In this document: one piece after another, positions 44,821 through 53,996 of the stretch
Position numbering within the stretch: the stretch's first letter is position 1
How the letters are laid out: every line of letters starts with the position of its first letter
DNA from: Pseudomonadota bacterium
GTDB lineage: Bacteria; Pseudomonadota; Alphaproteobacteria; Rhizobiales; Beijerinckiaceae
DNA: 61,658 nucleotides
Direction: 5' to 3'
Assembly (NCBI GenBank): GCA_023386155.1
Contig: JAEWKH010000155.1
Coordinates: forward strand, 1-61,658
Notes under the pieces: generated by a model
Seen by the model: the letters and a program-made list of their open reading frames with translations, nothing else
The model's database searches: none
Told to the model about the DNA's origin: nothing
Program-made: the position numbers and the translations under genes

Positions 44821-45789
44821 TTATGGGACAAGAAGAAGCTTGCCGGTCGTTCGCCGCGACGCGATGTCGATGTGGGCCTGCGCCGCCTCTGCCAAAGGGT
44901 ACAGGTGTCCGATCCGTACTTTAAGGCTACCGTCCCGCACTCGATCGAACAGGGCCTGGGAATGCCCAAGGAGATCCGAACGTGTCCTGACGTGGTGGTG
45001 AACCACGGGATAGGTCACCAGCACGCTTTTGGGCAGATCCAGCAGATCGATCGGCGGCTGCCGCTTGATGGTCTGGCCATAATAGGCCAGGACTCCATGA
45101 TAACGCAGGGAGGCGAGGGATCCCTGGAAGGTGTCCGCCCCTGCCCCGTCATACACCACATGAGCACCTGCCCCGTCCGTGAGGTGCAGGACTTCGTCAG
45201 CGAAGTCACCGGCACTATCGACGATGACGTGATCGGCTCCGGCTGCCTTGGCGAGTTCCACTTTTTCCGGGCTCGAAACGCGGCCGATCACCCGCCCGCC
45301 ACGCAGCTTGATCAACTGCGTAAGCATCAGACCGACCCCGCCAGCGGCGGAATGAACCAGGGCTACGTCGCCGGGGTTGATGGCGTACGTGTCCGTAACG
45401 AGATGGCTTGCCGTCAGTCCTTGCATCAGCAGACCCGCGGCCGTCTTGAGGTCAATATCGTCAGGGACCGGAACCATCGCCTCTGCCGGCGCGATAATCC
45501 GCTCGGCATAGCTTCCGACCGCAAAGAACCAAGCAACGCGATCACCGGCCTTGAGATTGCGAACGTCTTCGCCGACAGCTGCAATCCGACCAGCCCCCTC
45601 GACTCCTGGCGTCATGGGAAGAGGCGCAATCGAGTACATGCCGACGCGTGTGCCGACGTCCATGTAGTTAACGCCGGCGGCCACGATGTCGACGAGCACC
45701 TCATTGGGAGCCGGGTTGCGGTCGGGAACTTCCATTACCCGCAACTGGTCTGGGCCGCCGACCGCTTCGAGAACAATGGCTTTCATCAT
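44821..45789 (-). CDS. NADPH:quinone reductase-like medium-chain reductase
   Basis: This 322-aa zinc-free MDR protein begins MMKAIVLEAVGGPDQLRV, the standard quinone-oxidoreductase opening. It continues with GVNYMDVGTRVGMY, PGVEGAGRIAAVGE, the NADPH-binding VHSAAGGVGLMLTQLIK and VVYDGAGADTF. Such enzymes reduce quinones or enones with NADPH in the cytoplasm. It is the last gene of the TetR-adjacent cluster, 122 bp after the preceding reductase gene. Confidence 0.88.
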   Translation of the reverse strand: MMKAIVLEAVGGPDQLRVMEVPDRNPAPNEVLVDIVAAGVNYMDVGTRVGMYSIAPLPMTPGVEGAGRIAAVGEDVRNLKAGDRVAWFFAVGSYAERIIAPAEAMVPVPDDIDLKTAAGLLMQGLTASHLVTDTYAINPGDVALVHSAAGGVGLMLTQLIKLRGGRVIGRVSSPEKVELAKAAGADHVIVDSAGDFADEVLHLTDGAGAHVVYDGAGADTFQGSLASLRYHGVLAYYGQTIKRQPPIDLLDLPKSVLVTYPVVHHHVRTRSDLLGHSQALFDRVRDGSLKVRIGHLYPLAEAAQAHIDIASRRTTGKLLLVP

Positions 45790-45911
45790 ATCTGTTCCTT
45801 TATAGAAGGCGGCGCAGCAATGGCTGACCCCTTTTCCGTGGAAGTCAGTACCCGCCTTGCCATGCCGTACTGTTGGAGGGCGCAGCGGATCCGCTTCGCC
45901 GGAAAGGCGCT

Positions 45912-46925
45912 TTAGTCCGCTACCTTGACGACCACTTTGCCGAAGGGGCCGCGGCGAAGATGCACAAAGGCCTCAGGGGCGCTCTGGAAATCATAGACCT
46001 TGTCGATGATCGGCTTGATCCGGAGATGGTCGATCGCGCGGACCATATCTTCCAGCGCACGTCGATGCCCTACCGCGATCGCAGCCAGAGTCGCCCGCTT
46101 AAACAGCAGTGGCAGGATTGGGGCATGGAGGGTTGTATCTTCCAGAAGGCCGATGATTGATACCCGTCCGCCCAGCGAAACCGCTTCCAACGAACGCGCG
46201 ACATTATCGCCCCCAGCCATTTCGAGGATGTGCTCAGCCCCGCGCCCGCCGGTAATCTCCAGCACGGGGCGTTGCCATTCCGGATGCTCCACGCGGTTGA
46301 TACCGTTGCCGGCCCCGAGAGCCATTGCCCTCTGCAGCTTGCTATCGCTGCTTGACGTAACAATCACCTGAGCACCATGGGCGACGGCAAACTGGATGGC
46401 GAACAGCGAGACACCTCCGGTCCCCTGGACCACTAGCGTTTGGCCGGCCCGAACAGCGCCTAGCTCGACGACCGCAAACCAGGCCGTCAAGCCCGCCACC
46501 GACAGGGTGCTGGCAGCCGCCGCATCGAGAGATGCCGGGGCTCTGACCAGTTGCGCTTCTGGAGCGACCGCATACTCGGCGAGACGGCCCAGAACGGCTT
46601 CGTGATTGGCATCATCCGGCGGCTTGGGACCATCGATCCAGCCGACATTGTCGCTGATGATCACCCTGTCGCCGACCGCGAACCGTGTCACACCCTCGCC
46701 CAGTGCCACGACCTCACCTGTCATCTCGGATCCAGGAACCAAGGCACCCTTCCATGGTGACCCCATGGCGCCTTCGATGATGGCGCCATCGCGGTAGTTC
46801 AGCGAGACAGCCTGCGTTCGCAAGAGCACCTCCCCTGCGCCTGGAGAAGGACGCTCTGCCTCGACAAGACGCAGGGCCTCGATACCGGGAGTGCTCAACT
46901 CCCACTGCTTCATGCGCTGTGCCAT
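45912..46925 (-). CDS. NAD(P)-dependent alcohol dehydrogenase, medium-chain family
   Basis: A start at 46925 (MAQRMKQWELSTPGIEALRL) gives 337 aa; a long upstream frame overlaps the previous gene and is rejected. The N-terminal domain has VSLNYRDGAIIEG and VPGSEMTGEVVALGEGV. The nucleotide site is VVQGTGGVSLFAIQFAVAHGA and the C-terminus reads FQSAPEAFVHLRRGPFGKVVV. It lacks the cysteine cluster of structural-zinc ADHs. It begins one base after the Gfo/Idh/MocA gene, so the pair is co-translated. Confidence 0.87.
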   Translation of the reverse strand: MAQRMKQWELSTPGIEALRLVEAERPSPGAGEVLLRTQAVSLNYRDGAIIEGAMGSPWKGALVPGSEMTGEVVALGEGVTRFAVGDRVIISDNVGWIDGPKPPDDANHEAVLGRLAEYAVAPEAQLVRAPASLDAAAASTLSVAGLTAWFAVVELGAVRAGQTLVVQGTGGVSLFAIQFAVAHGAQVIVTSSSDSKLQRAMALGAGNGINRVEHPEWQRPVLEITGGRGAEHILEMAGGDNVARSLEAVSLGGRVSIIGLLEDTTLHAPILPLLFKRATLAAIAVGHRRALEDMVRAIDHLRIKPIIDKVYDFQSAPEAFVHLRRGPFGKVVVKVAD

Positions 46926-46926
46926 G

Positions 46927-48033
46927 TCACGCCACATTCTGCCGACTGCCAGTCCGGGCTGCCTCATGGATCGCATCAAGCAGTCTGTGACGCTGCACCG
47001 CGTAGGCAAAATCGGGAACGACCCTTGTTCCGTTCCGGAGATCGCGCGCGAAGGCTGCATATTCACGCAGCGTGTTGGCGCCAAAATCGCCGGACAGCCC
47101 GCCGGGAGCCGCGGCAAATGTCTCAGGCAACTCGAGCGGAGCAACATCTGTCTGGTTGTTCCAGGCGCCTTGGAGGTTCAGATCGGCAACCTGGAAGTTT
47201 CCATTGGTGGCTGTCAGGACAAGGTCGCCTTTGGTGCCGTTGATCTCCCAACGCAGATTGTCACCCCGTGACGGAGCCCCACGGTACAGAACCGACACGA
47301 TGGCGCCATTCTGCAAAGCCCCACTGAGGGCGATATGATCAAAGGCAGTAGCCTGCACCGAGCGGTCTTCTTCGGTGATGCGAACAGTCGGCCGGCGTAC
47401 CGCCGCAGCAGCATCGACACTGACGAAGTTGCCTAGGACGAAGTTGACCGCATCAAGAGCATGCAGCATCGGGACCGGCAGCACCCCGGCACCCTGGTCC
47501 AAATCAAGGGTATAGGCGAAGGACCGCGGGATCTGATCCCCCCAGATCATGCCTGTGCCGACGAGGTTCGTCGCCAGGATATCACCAATGTAGCCCTGTG
47601 CGATCAGGTCACGGGCATACTGCACGGCCGGAGAAAATCGGGCTTGCAGTCCAATAATTGTCCGCACCCCTGCCCTTTGGGCTCGGGTCGAAAGGTCTTC
47701 GGCCTCTTCCAGGGTCCGGCCCAATGGCCACTCGGTGAACACCATCTTGCCGGCGTCGAGGGCGGCAACGGTCAGGCCATGATGGTGCGGTACCTTTACG
47801 GCGACCACCACCAGATCAACGTCGGGATGGTTGATGAGTGCCTCAGGGTTGTCGAAGGCAGGCACACCGAGGGCTTGCCCTGTCGCGTCGGCAGAAGCCT
47901 TGCTGCTTGCGCCGATCGCCCGCAGCTCGAAGTCCGGGAGGGCCTGGATCGCCGGGATGTGCGAGGCCATGGCCCAGCCGGGATTGAGAGTGCTTGCGCC
48001 AATCACGCCAACACCGATTGTGTTCTTGCTCAT
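46927..48033 (-). CDS. Gfo/Idh/MocA-family oxidoreductase
   Basis: 368 aa. The Rossmann N-terminus is GVGVIGASTLNPGWAMASHIPAIQ, followed by VDLVVVAVKVPHHHGLTVAALDAGKMVFTEWPLGR; Trp-Pro replaces the usual Glu-Lys-Pro, as in the Gal80/galactose 1-dehydrogenase-like branch. The C-terminal domain has ARFSPAVQYARDLIAQGYIG and NLRWEINGTKGDLVL. Substrate unknown, probably a sugar or cyclitol. The ATGA overlap with the SnoaL-like gene upstream couples their translation. Confidence 0.87.
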   Translation of the reverse strand: MSKNTIGVGVIGASTLNPGWAMASHIPAIQALPDFELRAIGASSKASADATGQALGVPAFDNPEALINHPDVDLVVVAVKVPHHHGLTVAALDAGKMVFTEWPLGRTLEEAEDLSTRAQRAGVRTIIGLQARFSPAVQYARDLIAQGYIGDILATNLVGTGMIWGDQIPRSFAYTLDLDQGAGVLPVPMLHALDAVNFVLGNFVSVDAAAAVRRPTVRITEEDRSVQATAFDHIALSGALQNGAIVSVLYRGAPSRGDNLRWEINGTKGDLVLTATNGNFQVADLNLQGAWNNQTDVAPLELPETFAAAPGGLSGDFGANTLREYAAFARDLRNGTRVVPDFAYAVQRHRLLDAIHEAARTGSRQNVA

Positions 48034-48578
48034 GCGGATTTCCTCGGATGGTAGACGGGATCGGAATGATCGCGGCGGCCACGGGAATTCTCCACGATGC
48101 CGCGATCGTCAGGCGGGTCGAAACGGACCCAGTCGATGACAATGGCCCGATGGGCGATGGCCCAGTGTCCAGCTCGATCTTCAAAGCGATCGACGTAGCG
48201 GCCGCGCATTATGAGATCTTCGCCAGGCTTGGCCTGTGGGAAGGGCGACCACCCTGCCGGGCCGATCCTATGGACGGCGGTAAAATACGTCTCGCCGAAC
48301 ACAACCGTGCCATCGCCGGCAGCGTGACTGTCGAAGTCGATCTGGACATTGCCAATCTGGTGATGCGTGAGCTCGAGTTCCTGGAGCATGCCCACGACCA
48401 CGTCACAAAAGCTGTCGGCTGTCGTTTCCAACCCAGCCGCATGCATCGTTGCCCCCGGGTGAAAGCAGTTCCGAAGCGCCGCCTCGTCAATCCGGTCGAC
48501 GGCCCGCGTGTAGCGATTGACTACATCTTCAATCTGCGCACGGATCAGCAGATGTGTCGGTGAATAGCGTGGTGGCAT
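48030..48578 (-). CDS. SnoaL-like (NTF2-fold) protein
   Basis: This 182-aa protein has the family opening IRAQIEDVVNRYTRAVDRIDEAALRNCFHPGATMHAAG and the later GRYVDRFEDRAGHWAIAHRAIVIDWVRFD, giving the cone-shaped NTF2 fold used by SnoaL cyclases, ring dehydratases and isomerases. It is first gene of an operon with the Gfo/Idh/MocA protein and alcohol dehydrogenase. The promoter region upstream shares a motif with the TetR gene. Confidence 0.85.
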   Translation of the reverse strand: MPPRYSPTHLLIRAQIEDVVNRYTRAVDRIDEAALRNCFHPGATMHAAGLETTADSFCDVVVGMLQELELTHHQIGNVQIDFDSHAAGDGTVVFGETYFTAVHRIGPAGWSPFPQAKPGEDLIMRGRYVDRFEDRAGHWAIAHRAIVIDWVRFDPPDDRGIVENSRGRRDHSDPVYHPRKSA

Positions 48579-48640
48579 GATGCCTCCTTTGATCTGCTTA
48601 GACCTGACAGGCCAAGCTCTGACTCTTGTTTCCGGATTTA

Positions 48641-48664
48641 GTCTCTATTCTGGACTATTCAGTC
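48641..48664. promoter_or_regulatory. Candidate TetR operator upstream of the SnoaL-led operon
   Basis: The sequence gtctctattctggac is followed by gactattcagtc, which has perfect 4-bp arms gact / agtc. The 9-mer attctggac (48647-48655) recurs inverted in the TetR promoter region (gtccagaat at 49325-49333). A shared element ahead of both transcription units fits control by the adjacent TetR regulator. Confidence 0.5.
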
Positions 48665-48714
48665 TGAAATTAGGGACAAAAATCCCGCTCGATTCCCTCA
48701 ACACTCACTGCGGG

Positions 48715-49293
48715 CTACTTCAGGCTCCGGAGAGCCATGCGAGCAATGTTGCGCAGGACGTCTGTGGAGGCGCCAGCCCTCGCACTGACCTTCATCCCTG
48801 AAAGGGTCGAACCGATGAATTGAGCTGCCGCAGGTACGCCAAGGTCCGAGCCGATCTCACCCATAGCCTGGGCGTCGGTTAGCCGCCGCTCAAGCGCTCC
48901 TATCAGTGTCCGTCCCATCGCATCGGTTACTGCCGTGATCTCCTTGTCCGATCGACCGAACTCGCAGATAGCGCTCACCCCCATGCAACCCATGGTCCCA
49001 TTGAATTCAGGCGCGGTTGCAAACTGAAGGAGCGCAGCCTCAATCCCCCTCAAGGGCGACGGCGCCGTGTTCAGGGTCCGGATAAGATCGGACACATTAT
49101 TCGAATTATACTGTCGCAAGGCCTCGAGATAGAGTGTCCTCTTGTCGCCAAAGGTGTCGTAAAGACTTTGTCGACTGATCCCCATGGAACGCAGGAGATC
49201 ATCCGTCGACGTTCCTTCGAAGCCCTGATCGGCAAAGACCGCTATAGCGGCCTTCAAGGCCGCACCGCGATCAAATTCTTTATGCCTAGCCAT
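48715..49293 (-). CDS. TetR-family transcriptional regulator
   Basis: A start at 49293 (MARHKEFDRGAALKAAIAVF) gives 192 aa; six more codons are possible (ATG 49311). The N-terminal HTH is FEGTSTDDLLRSMGISRQSLYDTFGDKRTLYLEAL. The C-terminal part (MGCMGVSAICEFGRSDKEI) resembles the subgroup that senses small electrophiles or ligands through a Cys-bearing helix. It lies directly upstream of the SnoaL-Gfo-ADH-Qor set, its likely target. Confidence 0.9.
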   Translation of the reverse strand: MARHKEFDRGAALKAAIAVFADQGFEGTSTDDLLRSMGISRQSLYDTFGDKRTLYLEALRQYNSNNVSDLIRTLNTAPSPLRGIEAALLQFATAPEFNGTMGCMGVSAICEFGRSDKEITAVTDAMGRTLIGALERRLTDAQAMGEIGSDLGVPAAAQFIGSTLSGMKVSARAGASTDVLRNIARMALRSLK

Positions 49294-49324
49294 GAGAGGT
49301 GATATAGACATAATAGATCAATCT

Positions 49325-49333
49325 GTCCAGAAT
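49325..49333. promoter_or_regulatory. Inverted copy of the TetR-site core, upstream of the TetR gene
   Basis: gtccagaat is the reverse complement of the 9-mer seen before the SnoaL-led operon. It is 14 bp beyond the first possible TetR start and suits autoregulation. Confidence 0.45.
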
Positions 49334-49499
49334 AATTTTTCAACTCCTGCAGACTTAAGGGTGCGGGTCGTTTCTGACCCTAAAGCTACCCAGACAAGGC
49401 CGACCCGCCCGGTTCGCCTTGGCTATGGCTGCCGCGCCCCCAGCTATCGATCAAAGACGTCTGCCAACGGGGTGCATCCCGACGAAGCCGATGCGCCGA

Positions 49500-49769
49500 T
49501 CAACATGACAGCCAGTTCCTCAGGAGGAGAAGGGCCTGCTCGCCCGTCCTCACTGCAGCCACGTCATAGCCAGCGGCCCTAAACTCCCGAGCGAGCCTTT
49601 CCCGTTCGGCCAGGTTTGCATCGACAATGAGGATACGTTCTCGCACCCCTGTGTCCCGGATTGTCTCGTCAGCGGCGATGCAGCAGGTATTGATAGCGTT
49701 CCCCACAGCCAGGCTCCTATCCTTCTCGAATAGGAGCCTGCTCCATGAGCGCGGGGGCTGTCTTGCCAA
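49500..49769 (-). pseudogene. N-terminal fragment of a receiver-domain protein
   Basis: The frame contains ERILIVDANLAERERLAREFRAAGYDVAAVRTGEQALLLLRNWLS, a clear receiver domain start (beta1, helix 1, beta2, helix 2), and then ends before the phospho-Asp strand. The upstream part (to 49769) is not receiver-like, so the natural start was probably near 49650. Neighbouring frames downstream do not continue a receiver convincingly. I read it as a decayed remnant. The rest of the 49312-49818 gap holds no gene. Confidence 0.55.
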
Positions 49770-49818
49770 ACCGCCCTATTGCTTCGTGATCGCACGACGA
49801 GATGACTGCTTGGTCCCG

Positions 49819-50670
49819 TCAGGCAGTTGGCCGGCTCGCTGTGACCTGCTGGACGAGATCGAGCAAACCGTTTGCCCCGCCTAATCCTCGTTCTACGACC
49901 TCGCTCGGATCGAATCCCTTGGCCACCATGGCATCGGCGAAATGCTCGATGTCCTTTTTCATCAGATCTTGGAGGTGCGGCGCAATCTCCGGAGTGATGG
50001 CGGTTCCTAAGGCTCTTAAGACCACGCTCGACCCACTGCTCACCGAAACTGCGTCGAACAGACTGGCGATGTTCAGTCCCAGCTTGTCCGCAAAACCAAA
50101 CACGTCGACCGCATTCTTGAGGTTGGTCATTGTCAAGGCGTTGTTCAGAAGCTTCGCGACCTGCCCGGAGCCCGAGACGCCCATGTGCACAGCTTGCGTC
50201 GAGAAGGTGCGAAACACAGGTTCGCAGTGTTTGAATGCTGCCGCATCGCCGCCAACAAAGGTGGTCAGCGTGCGCGCTACTGCTCCCGGTCGGCCGCCGC
50301 TGACGGGTGCGTCGAGGAAGATAACCTGGACGTCATCCAAATAGGAGGCGATGCGTCGATTCTCGTCCGGATCGCCTGTACCATGGTTGACCACGATCGT
50401 TCCCGGCTTCAGCGCCTTCAGCAGCCCATCCCGATCTAAAATGTCCCAGATGTCACTGTCGTCCCGGAGGCACAGACCGACAATGTCGCAGGCTGCCGCA
50501 AGCGTCGTGACGCTGGCATGCGCCGTATGCGGAATGCCCGCGACCGCCTCCAGGGACTGGGGTCGGCGAGCCCAGACGTGCAGCTTGAGCCCGGATTCGC
50601 CTATGGCTCGAGCCATAGGTCCACCCTGGTCACCAAGGCCAATAAATCCAATGTTCAGACTTGGTTTCAT
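49819..50670 (-). CDS. NAD(P)-dependent beta-hydroxyacid dehydrogenase (6PGDH-like)
   Basis: A start at 50670 (MKPSLNIGFIGLGDQGGPMARAI) gives 283 aa. The family signatures are GFIGLGDQGGPMA, FLDAPVSGGRPGAVARTLTTFVGGD and the catalytic Lys in GSGQVAKLLNNALTM. Members oxidise 3-hydroxyisobutyrate, tartronate semialdehyde or related acids, or reduce imines. Only part of the preceding frame is used; the in-frame upstream 123 codons overlap the SDR gene. It lies 59 bp after the SDR gene, so the two are probably one operon. Confidence 0.88.
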   Translation of the reverse strand: MKPSLNIGFIGLGDQGGPMARAIGESGLKLHVWARRPQSLEAVAGIPHTAHASVTTLAAACDIVGLCLRDDSDIWDILDRDGLLKALKPGTIVVNHGTGDPDENRRIASYLDDVQVIFLDAPVSGGRPGAVARTLTTFVGGDAAAFKHCEPVFRTFSTQAVHMGVSGSGQVAKLLNNALTMTNLKNAVDVFGFADKLGLNIASLFDAVSVSSGSSVVLRALGTAITPEIAPHLQDLMKKDIEHFADAMVAKGFDPSEVVERGLGGANGLLDLVQQVTASRPTA

Positions 50671-50729
50671 CTCATGTGTCCTTTCTATCGAGTAAGTTTC
50701 AGCGGCTTGAATGGCGCCAGCCTTTCGCG

Positions 50730-51644
50730 TCAGGAGATCATCTCCAGAGAGGTGTTCCACAGGCGCTCCGCATTGGCTGGATCGAGCGCGTAATGTGCGA
50801 CGCCCATCCAGTCGGTGGGACGTTTGGAAACGGTGGCGGCCTCGTTGCAATCCTCGAAGTAGCGCCCGCCGACGCCTTCCAGCAGTGGAGATGCCGCCAG
50901 CAGCACCGATGTCGCAGCCCCTTGCTGGGGCGTTTTCCGGCGCTCGGGAGGCGTCTTCAAGCCACCCGTGTGCTTCTGGAGGTTGGTGGCAATCGCGCCA
51001 GGGTTCAGGGCATTGGCAACGATGCCATCCTTGGCCCAACGCCGCGTCGCCTCCACAGCCAGCAGGGCGCAGGCGGATTTGGATTGGCCATAGGCCACGA
51101 GCGGGTCATAGGGCAGGAAATCAAAATGAAGGTCATCGAAGATCACCGGAGCGATCAGGTTTCCGCTCGAACTGACCGACACGATACGAGCGCCATTCGC
51201 TGCCGCGAGCGCCCGGTGCAACCCGATGGTGAGCGCGAAATGCCCAAGGAAGTTGGTGGCGAACTGCATCTCCCAGCCTTCAGGGGTGCGCTCAAGGGTG
51301 GGTAGAGCCATGATGCCGGCGTTGTTCACCAGGATGTGCAAAGGGCCTTCCCAATCGGCCGCGAATGTCTGAAGACTCCCTTGATCGGACAAGTCGAGGC
51401 GCTGGACGGAAACGGCAGGATTGTCCGTCGACAACCGAATCTCCGCAGCCGTCTTCTCACCCGCTTCGACGTTTCGCACGCCCAGAGTGACCTCGGCTCC
51501 GGCTCCAGCCAAGGCTCGTGCCGTCTCGACCCCAATGCCGGAGGAGGCGCCCGTCACGAGAACGCGCTTTCCCGTTAGATCGACATCGGCCACGACCTCC
51601 GCGGCGGTCGAGCTGAATCCAAAAGGTGTTGTAATGAGGTTCAT
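50730..51644 (-). CDS. Short-chain dehydrogenase/reductase
   Basis: This 304-aa SDR has the cofactor loop VTGASSGIGVETARALAGAG, NNAGIMA, the catalytic Ser in VSVSSSGNL and the Tyr-Lys pair in AYGQSKSACAL. The extended C-terminus with PGAIATNLQKHTGGL is close to the retinol dehydrogenase/oxidoreductase-like branch. It is divergent from a LysR gene, with a perfect 9-bp inverted repeat in between that may serve as the operator. Confidence 0.9.
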   Translation of the reverse strand: MNLITTPFGFSSTAAEVVADVDLTGKRVLVTGASSGIGVETARALAGAGAEVTLGVRNVEAGEKTAAEIRLSTDNPAVSVQRLDLSDQGSLQTFAADWEGPLHILVNNAGIMALPTLERTPEGWEMQFATNFLGHFALTIGLHRALAAANGARIVSVSSSGNLIAPVIFDDLHFDFLPYDPLVAYGQSKSACALLAVEATRRWAKDGIVANALNPGAIATNLQKHTGGLKTPPERRKTPQQGAATSVLLAASPLLEGVGGRYFEDCNEAATVSKRPTDWMGVAHYALDPANAERLWNTSLEMIS

Positions 51645-51716
51645 CGTTCATTCCTTCGTGTGGTGGATGCCGGACTTCCGATCAGCTGAAGCTTGATGGT
51701 AGGTAAATCCCCACCA

Positions 51717-51748
51717 CTCATGCGATAAGCAGGACAACGTCGCATGAG
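51717..51748. promoter_or_regulatory. Perfect 9-bp inverted repeat, candidate LysR operator
   Basis: Arms ctcatgcga / tcgcatgag are separated by 14 bp, 20 bp before the LysR start codon and 72 bp from the SDR start. Location and size are what a LysR regulator controlling itself and a divergent target would use. Confidence 0.6.
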
Positions 51749-51768
51749 GTAATGCAGGAAATCGAACA

Positions 51769-52668
51769 ATGCCTCGTACTGGTCTGGTCGAACTGAACAC
51801 CGTTGTGGCTGTCGCCTCCCATCGCAGCTTCCGGGCTGCCGCGACGGAGCTCGGGATGTCCCCATCGGCCCTGAGCCACGCCATTGCAGCGCTGGAGCAG
51901 CGGATGGGTGTCAGGCTTTTCAACCGTACGACCCGGAGTGTGTCCCTCACGGAGGCCGGCGAGCAGTTCCTGGCCAAGGTCAGGCCCGCACTGCGCGAGA
52001 TCGCGGAAGCGATAGACGCGACCAACGTGTTTAGGGATAGTCCAGCCGGCACCCTGCGGCTCAACATGTCGGAAGGAGCCGCCCGACAACTCCTGACGCC
52101 CATCGTGCTCGAGTTCATGCGGCGCTATCCGCAAATGCAGGTCGACCTTGTGACCCAGGGCCGTCTGGTCGATATCGTTGCCGAGGGGTTCGATGCCGGA
52201 ATCCGCCTGGCCGAAGCGGTGCCGCAGGACATGATCGCGGTCCCCTGTGGACCGGAGCAGCGATATGCCGTGGTTGGGTCGCCGGCATACTTCAACAGCC
52301 GCACACACCCGAAGACGCCTGGTGATCTCGTCGCGCACGAATGCATCCGCGGGCGCCTGCCGAGCGGTGCGATGCTCAAGTGGGAGTTCGAGAAGCGGGG
52401 CGAGCAGATGGTGGTTGACGTGAAGGGGTCGCTCACCCTCGACCATTACGAACTCTGGATCGAAGCTGCCCTGGAAGGTGCCGGGCTCGCTTATATCAAC
52501 GAATGGTCTGTGTCCCATGAGATTTCATCGGGCCGGCTGGTCCGGGTCCTTGAGGACTGGACGCCGCCATTCCCCGGCCTTGCGCTCTATTATCCAGGCC
52601 ACCGGCACGTGCCTGCCGGCTTGCGGGCGTTCATTGGAATTATCAGAGAGGCTGCCTCACGCCGGTGA
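51769..52668 (+). CDS. LysR-family transcriptional regulator
   Basis: This 299-aa protein has HTH FRAAATELGMSPSALSHAIAALEQRMGVRLFNRTTRSVSLTEAG at about 20-65, then a PBP2-type ligand domain starting GTLRLNMSEGAARQLLTPIVLEF. The PRYPQMQVDL-like segment and IDIVAEGFDAGIRLAEAV belong to the CrgA/AaeR-like subgroup. It is divergent from the SDR-dehydrogenase operon, which is its likely target. Confidence 0.93.
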   Translation: MPRTGLVELNTVVAVASHRSFRAAATELGMSPSALSHAIAALEQRMGVRLFNRTTRSVSLTEAGEQFLAKVRPALREIAEAIDATNVFRDSPAGTLRLNMSEGAARQLLTPIVLEFMRRYPQMQVDLVTQGRLVDIVAEGFDAGIRLAEAVPQDMIAVPCGPEQRYAVVGSPAYFNSRTHPKTPGDLVAHECIRGRLPSGAMLKWEFEKRGEQMVVDVKGSLTLDHYELWIEAALEGAGLAYINEWSVSHEISSGRLVRVLEDWTPPFPGLALYYPGHRHVPAGLRAFIGIIREAASRR

Positions 52669-52783
52669 CAGATCCTCCACCTTCGAACCAGAGGCTGCCC
52701 AGCTCAGGAAGCAATAGAAAGCCCAGGTGCGAGGAATGGTGCACTGGCGCGCCCCTCATCAGGTCCACAAAGGTTTCAGCCAT

Positions 52784-53497
52784 TCAGTCAAGAGCGTTCC
52801 AACACAAACCGGCGGACTGGCCGATGAACGGAACCACACGATTAGGTATGGGATCCTGCGCAAACCCGCTTCCTTTGCAACGCCATCTGTGAGGCGTCTC
52901 ACCCACGAGACGCTTGAAGACGGTCGTGAAGTGAGACTGACTCTGGAACCCGGAACTCATGGCGACGTCGACGAGCGTGACCTCCGGGTTGAGCATGAGA
53001 GATTTGGCGAGCTCGATCCTCTTGCGAAGCACGTAGTCGTGCGGGCGCAACCCCATAGCGGCCTTGAACTGCTTAGCGAAATGCATCCGACTCAGGCCGG
53101 CGGCCAAGGCGAGTTCCGGAAGGGTGATGTTCCTGTGCAAGTGCTCACGAATATAGCGCTCCACGCGACCCAACCGCCATTTTGCGAGCCCTTTCCCGCT
53201 TGGGGATGTGGATGGATGCACAGCATCGTCATCAAGTCGGTTCTCTGGATGCGCAAGCACGATCTCGATCGCATCAGCGAGTGTCACCTTCAGCGCGCGA
53301 TCCGACACATCCGCTTGTTCGAGGGCGAGCTTCAACTGCCGGATAAGTCGCTGGGTCATAGCTCCAGCGATCGGCGGCCCCGCATCCGGCCGATTGGTTT
53401 CCGACCTCTGAGGACCATCACGTTGAACTGAAAAAACCTCGATCTGTGCGTGCGGACTCACAAGCATCGGAACGTCTCCCTCGTAGCGGATCGGCAT
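52784..53497 (-). CDS. AraC-family transcriptional regulator, short sensor part
   Basis: 237 aa. The C-terminal two-HTH domain runs from about 108 to 205: ITLPELALAAGLSRMHFAKQFKAAMG, then LVDVAMSSGFQSQSHFTTVFKRLVGETPHRWR, both intact. The N-terminal 100 residues are short and show no cupin motif, so the ligand domain is reduced compared with the usual 290-aa proteins. The last 25 residues extend past the domain. A 10-bp palindrome, ctaacgttag, lies at 53510-53519, just upstream. The target is not obvious; the nearest candidate is the tautomerase gene. Confidence 0.87.
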   Translation of the reverse strand: MPIRYEGDVPMLVSPHAQIEVFSVQRDGPQRSETNRPDAGPPIAGAMTQRLIRQLKLALEQADVSDRALKVTLADAIEIVLAHPENRLDDDAVHPSTSPSGKGLAKWRLGRVERYIREHLHRNITLPELALAAGLSRMHFAKQFKAAMGLRPHDYVLRKRIELAKSLMLNPEVTLVDVAMSSGFQSQSHFTTVFKRLVGETPHRWRCKGSGFAQDPIPNRVVPFIGQSAGLCWNALD

Positions 53498-53996
53498 AGG
53501 CCTTCTGACCTAACGTTAGCTCCGATGAAACGGCCGATCTGTTACTCTGGAGGACGCGCCTCTTAGTAATAAGCACAATGTGCCCTATACATAGGTATCG
53601 GTCATGATGATTGTGTTGTGAGGGGATGCAGGCCAGAGCCGCTGGAATCGAGGTCAGATCAAACGGCCCGGTAGATGATCATGCTGATACGACGCAGCAG
53701 CGCCCGGCGAGCACTCCCGACGATCTCGAAATAGAGTTCGGACACGAATTCGCTATGCCCGGGCACGCAGACCTCCGGCAGGCGCTTTGCCGAGCTTAGT
53801 GCCCTTTGGCACAATGCGCTGGAGGCCCAAGTGTGGCCTTAAGCACGTGGGCACCCTATTCAGTGAGGGAATCGGGCATGGGATTGGTATAGTTGGCCGT
53901 ATAGCCTCGAACAGAGGCATTGGATGAGGCTAATAACTGTGATGGCCTTTTGCCAACATAATGCAGCTTGAGGAAAGGCCACACCACGAGAGCAGG
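53498..53996. other. Intergenic region without a supported gene
   Basis: Nearly 500 bp. Apart from the ctaacgttag palindrome at 53510-53519, I find no motif. A 62-codon frame at 53611-53799 has no recognisable features. Decayed coding sequence is possible but cannot be shown. Confidence 0.4.
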
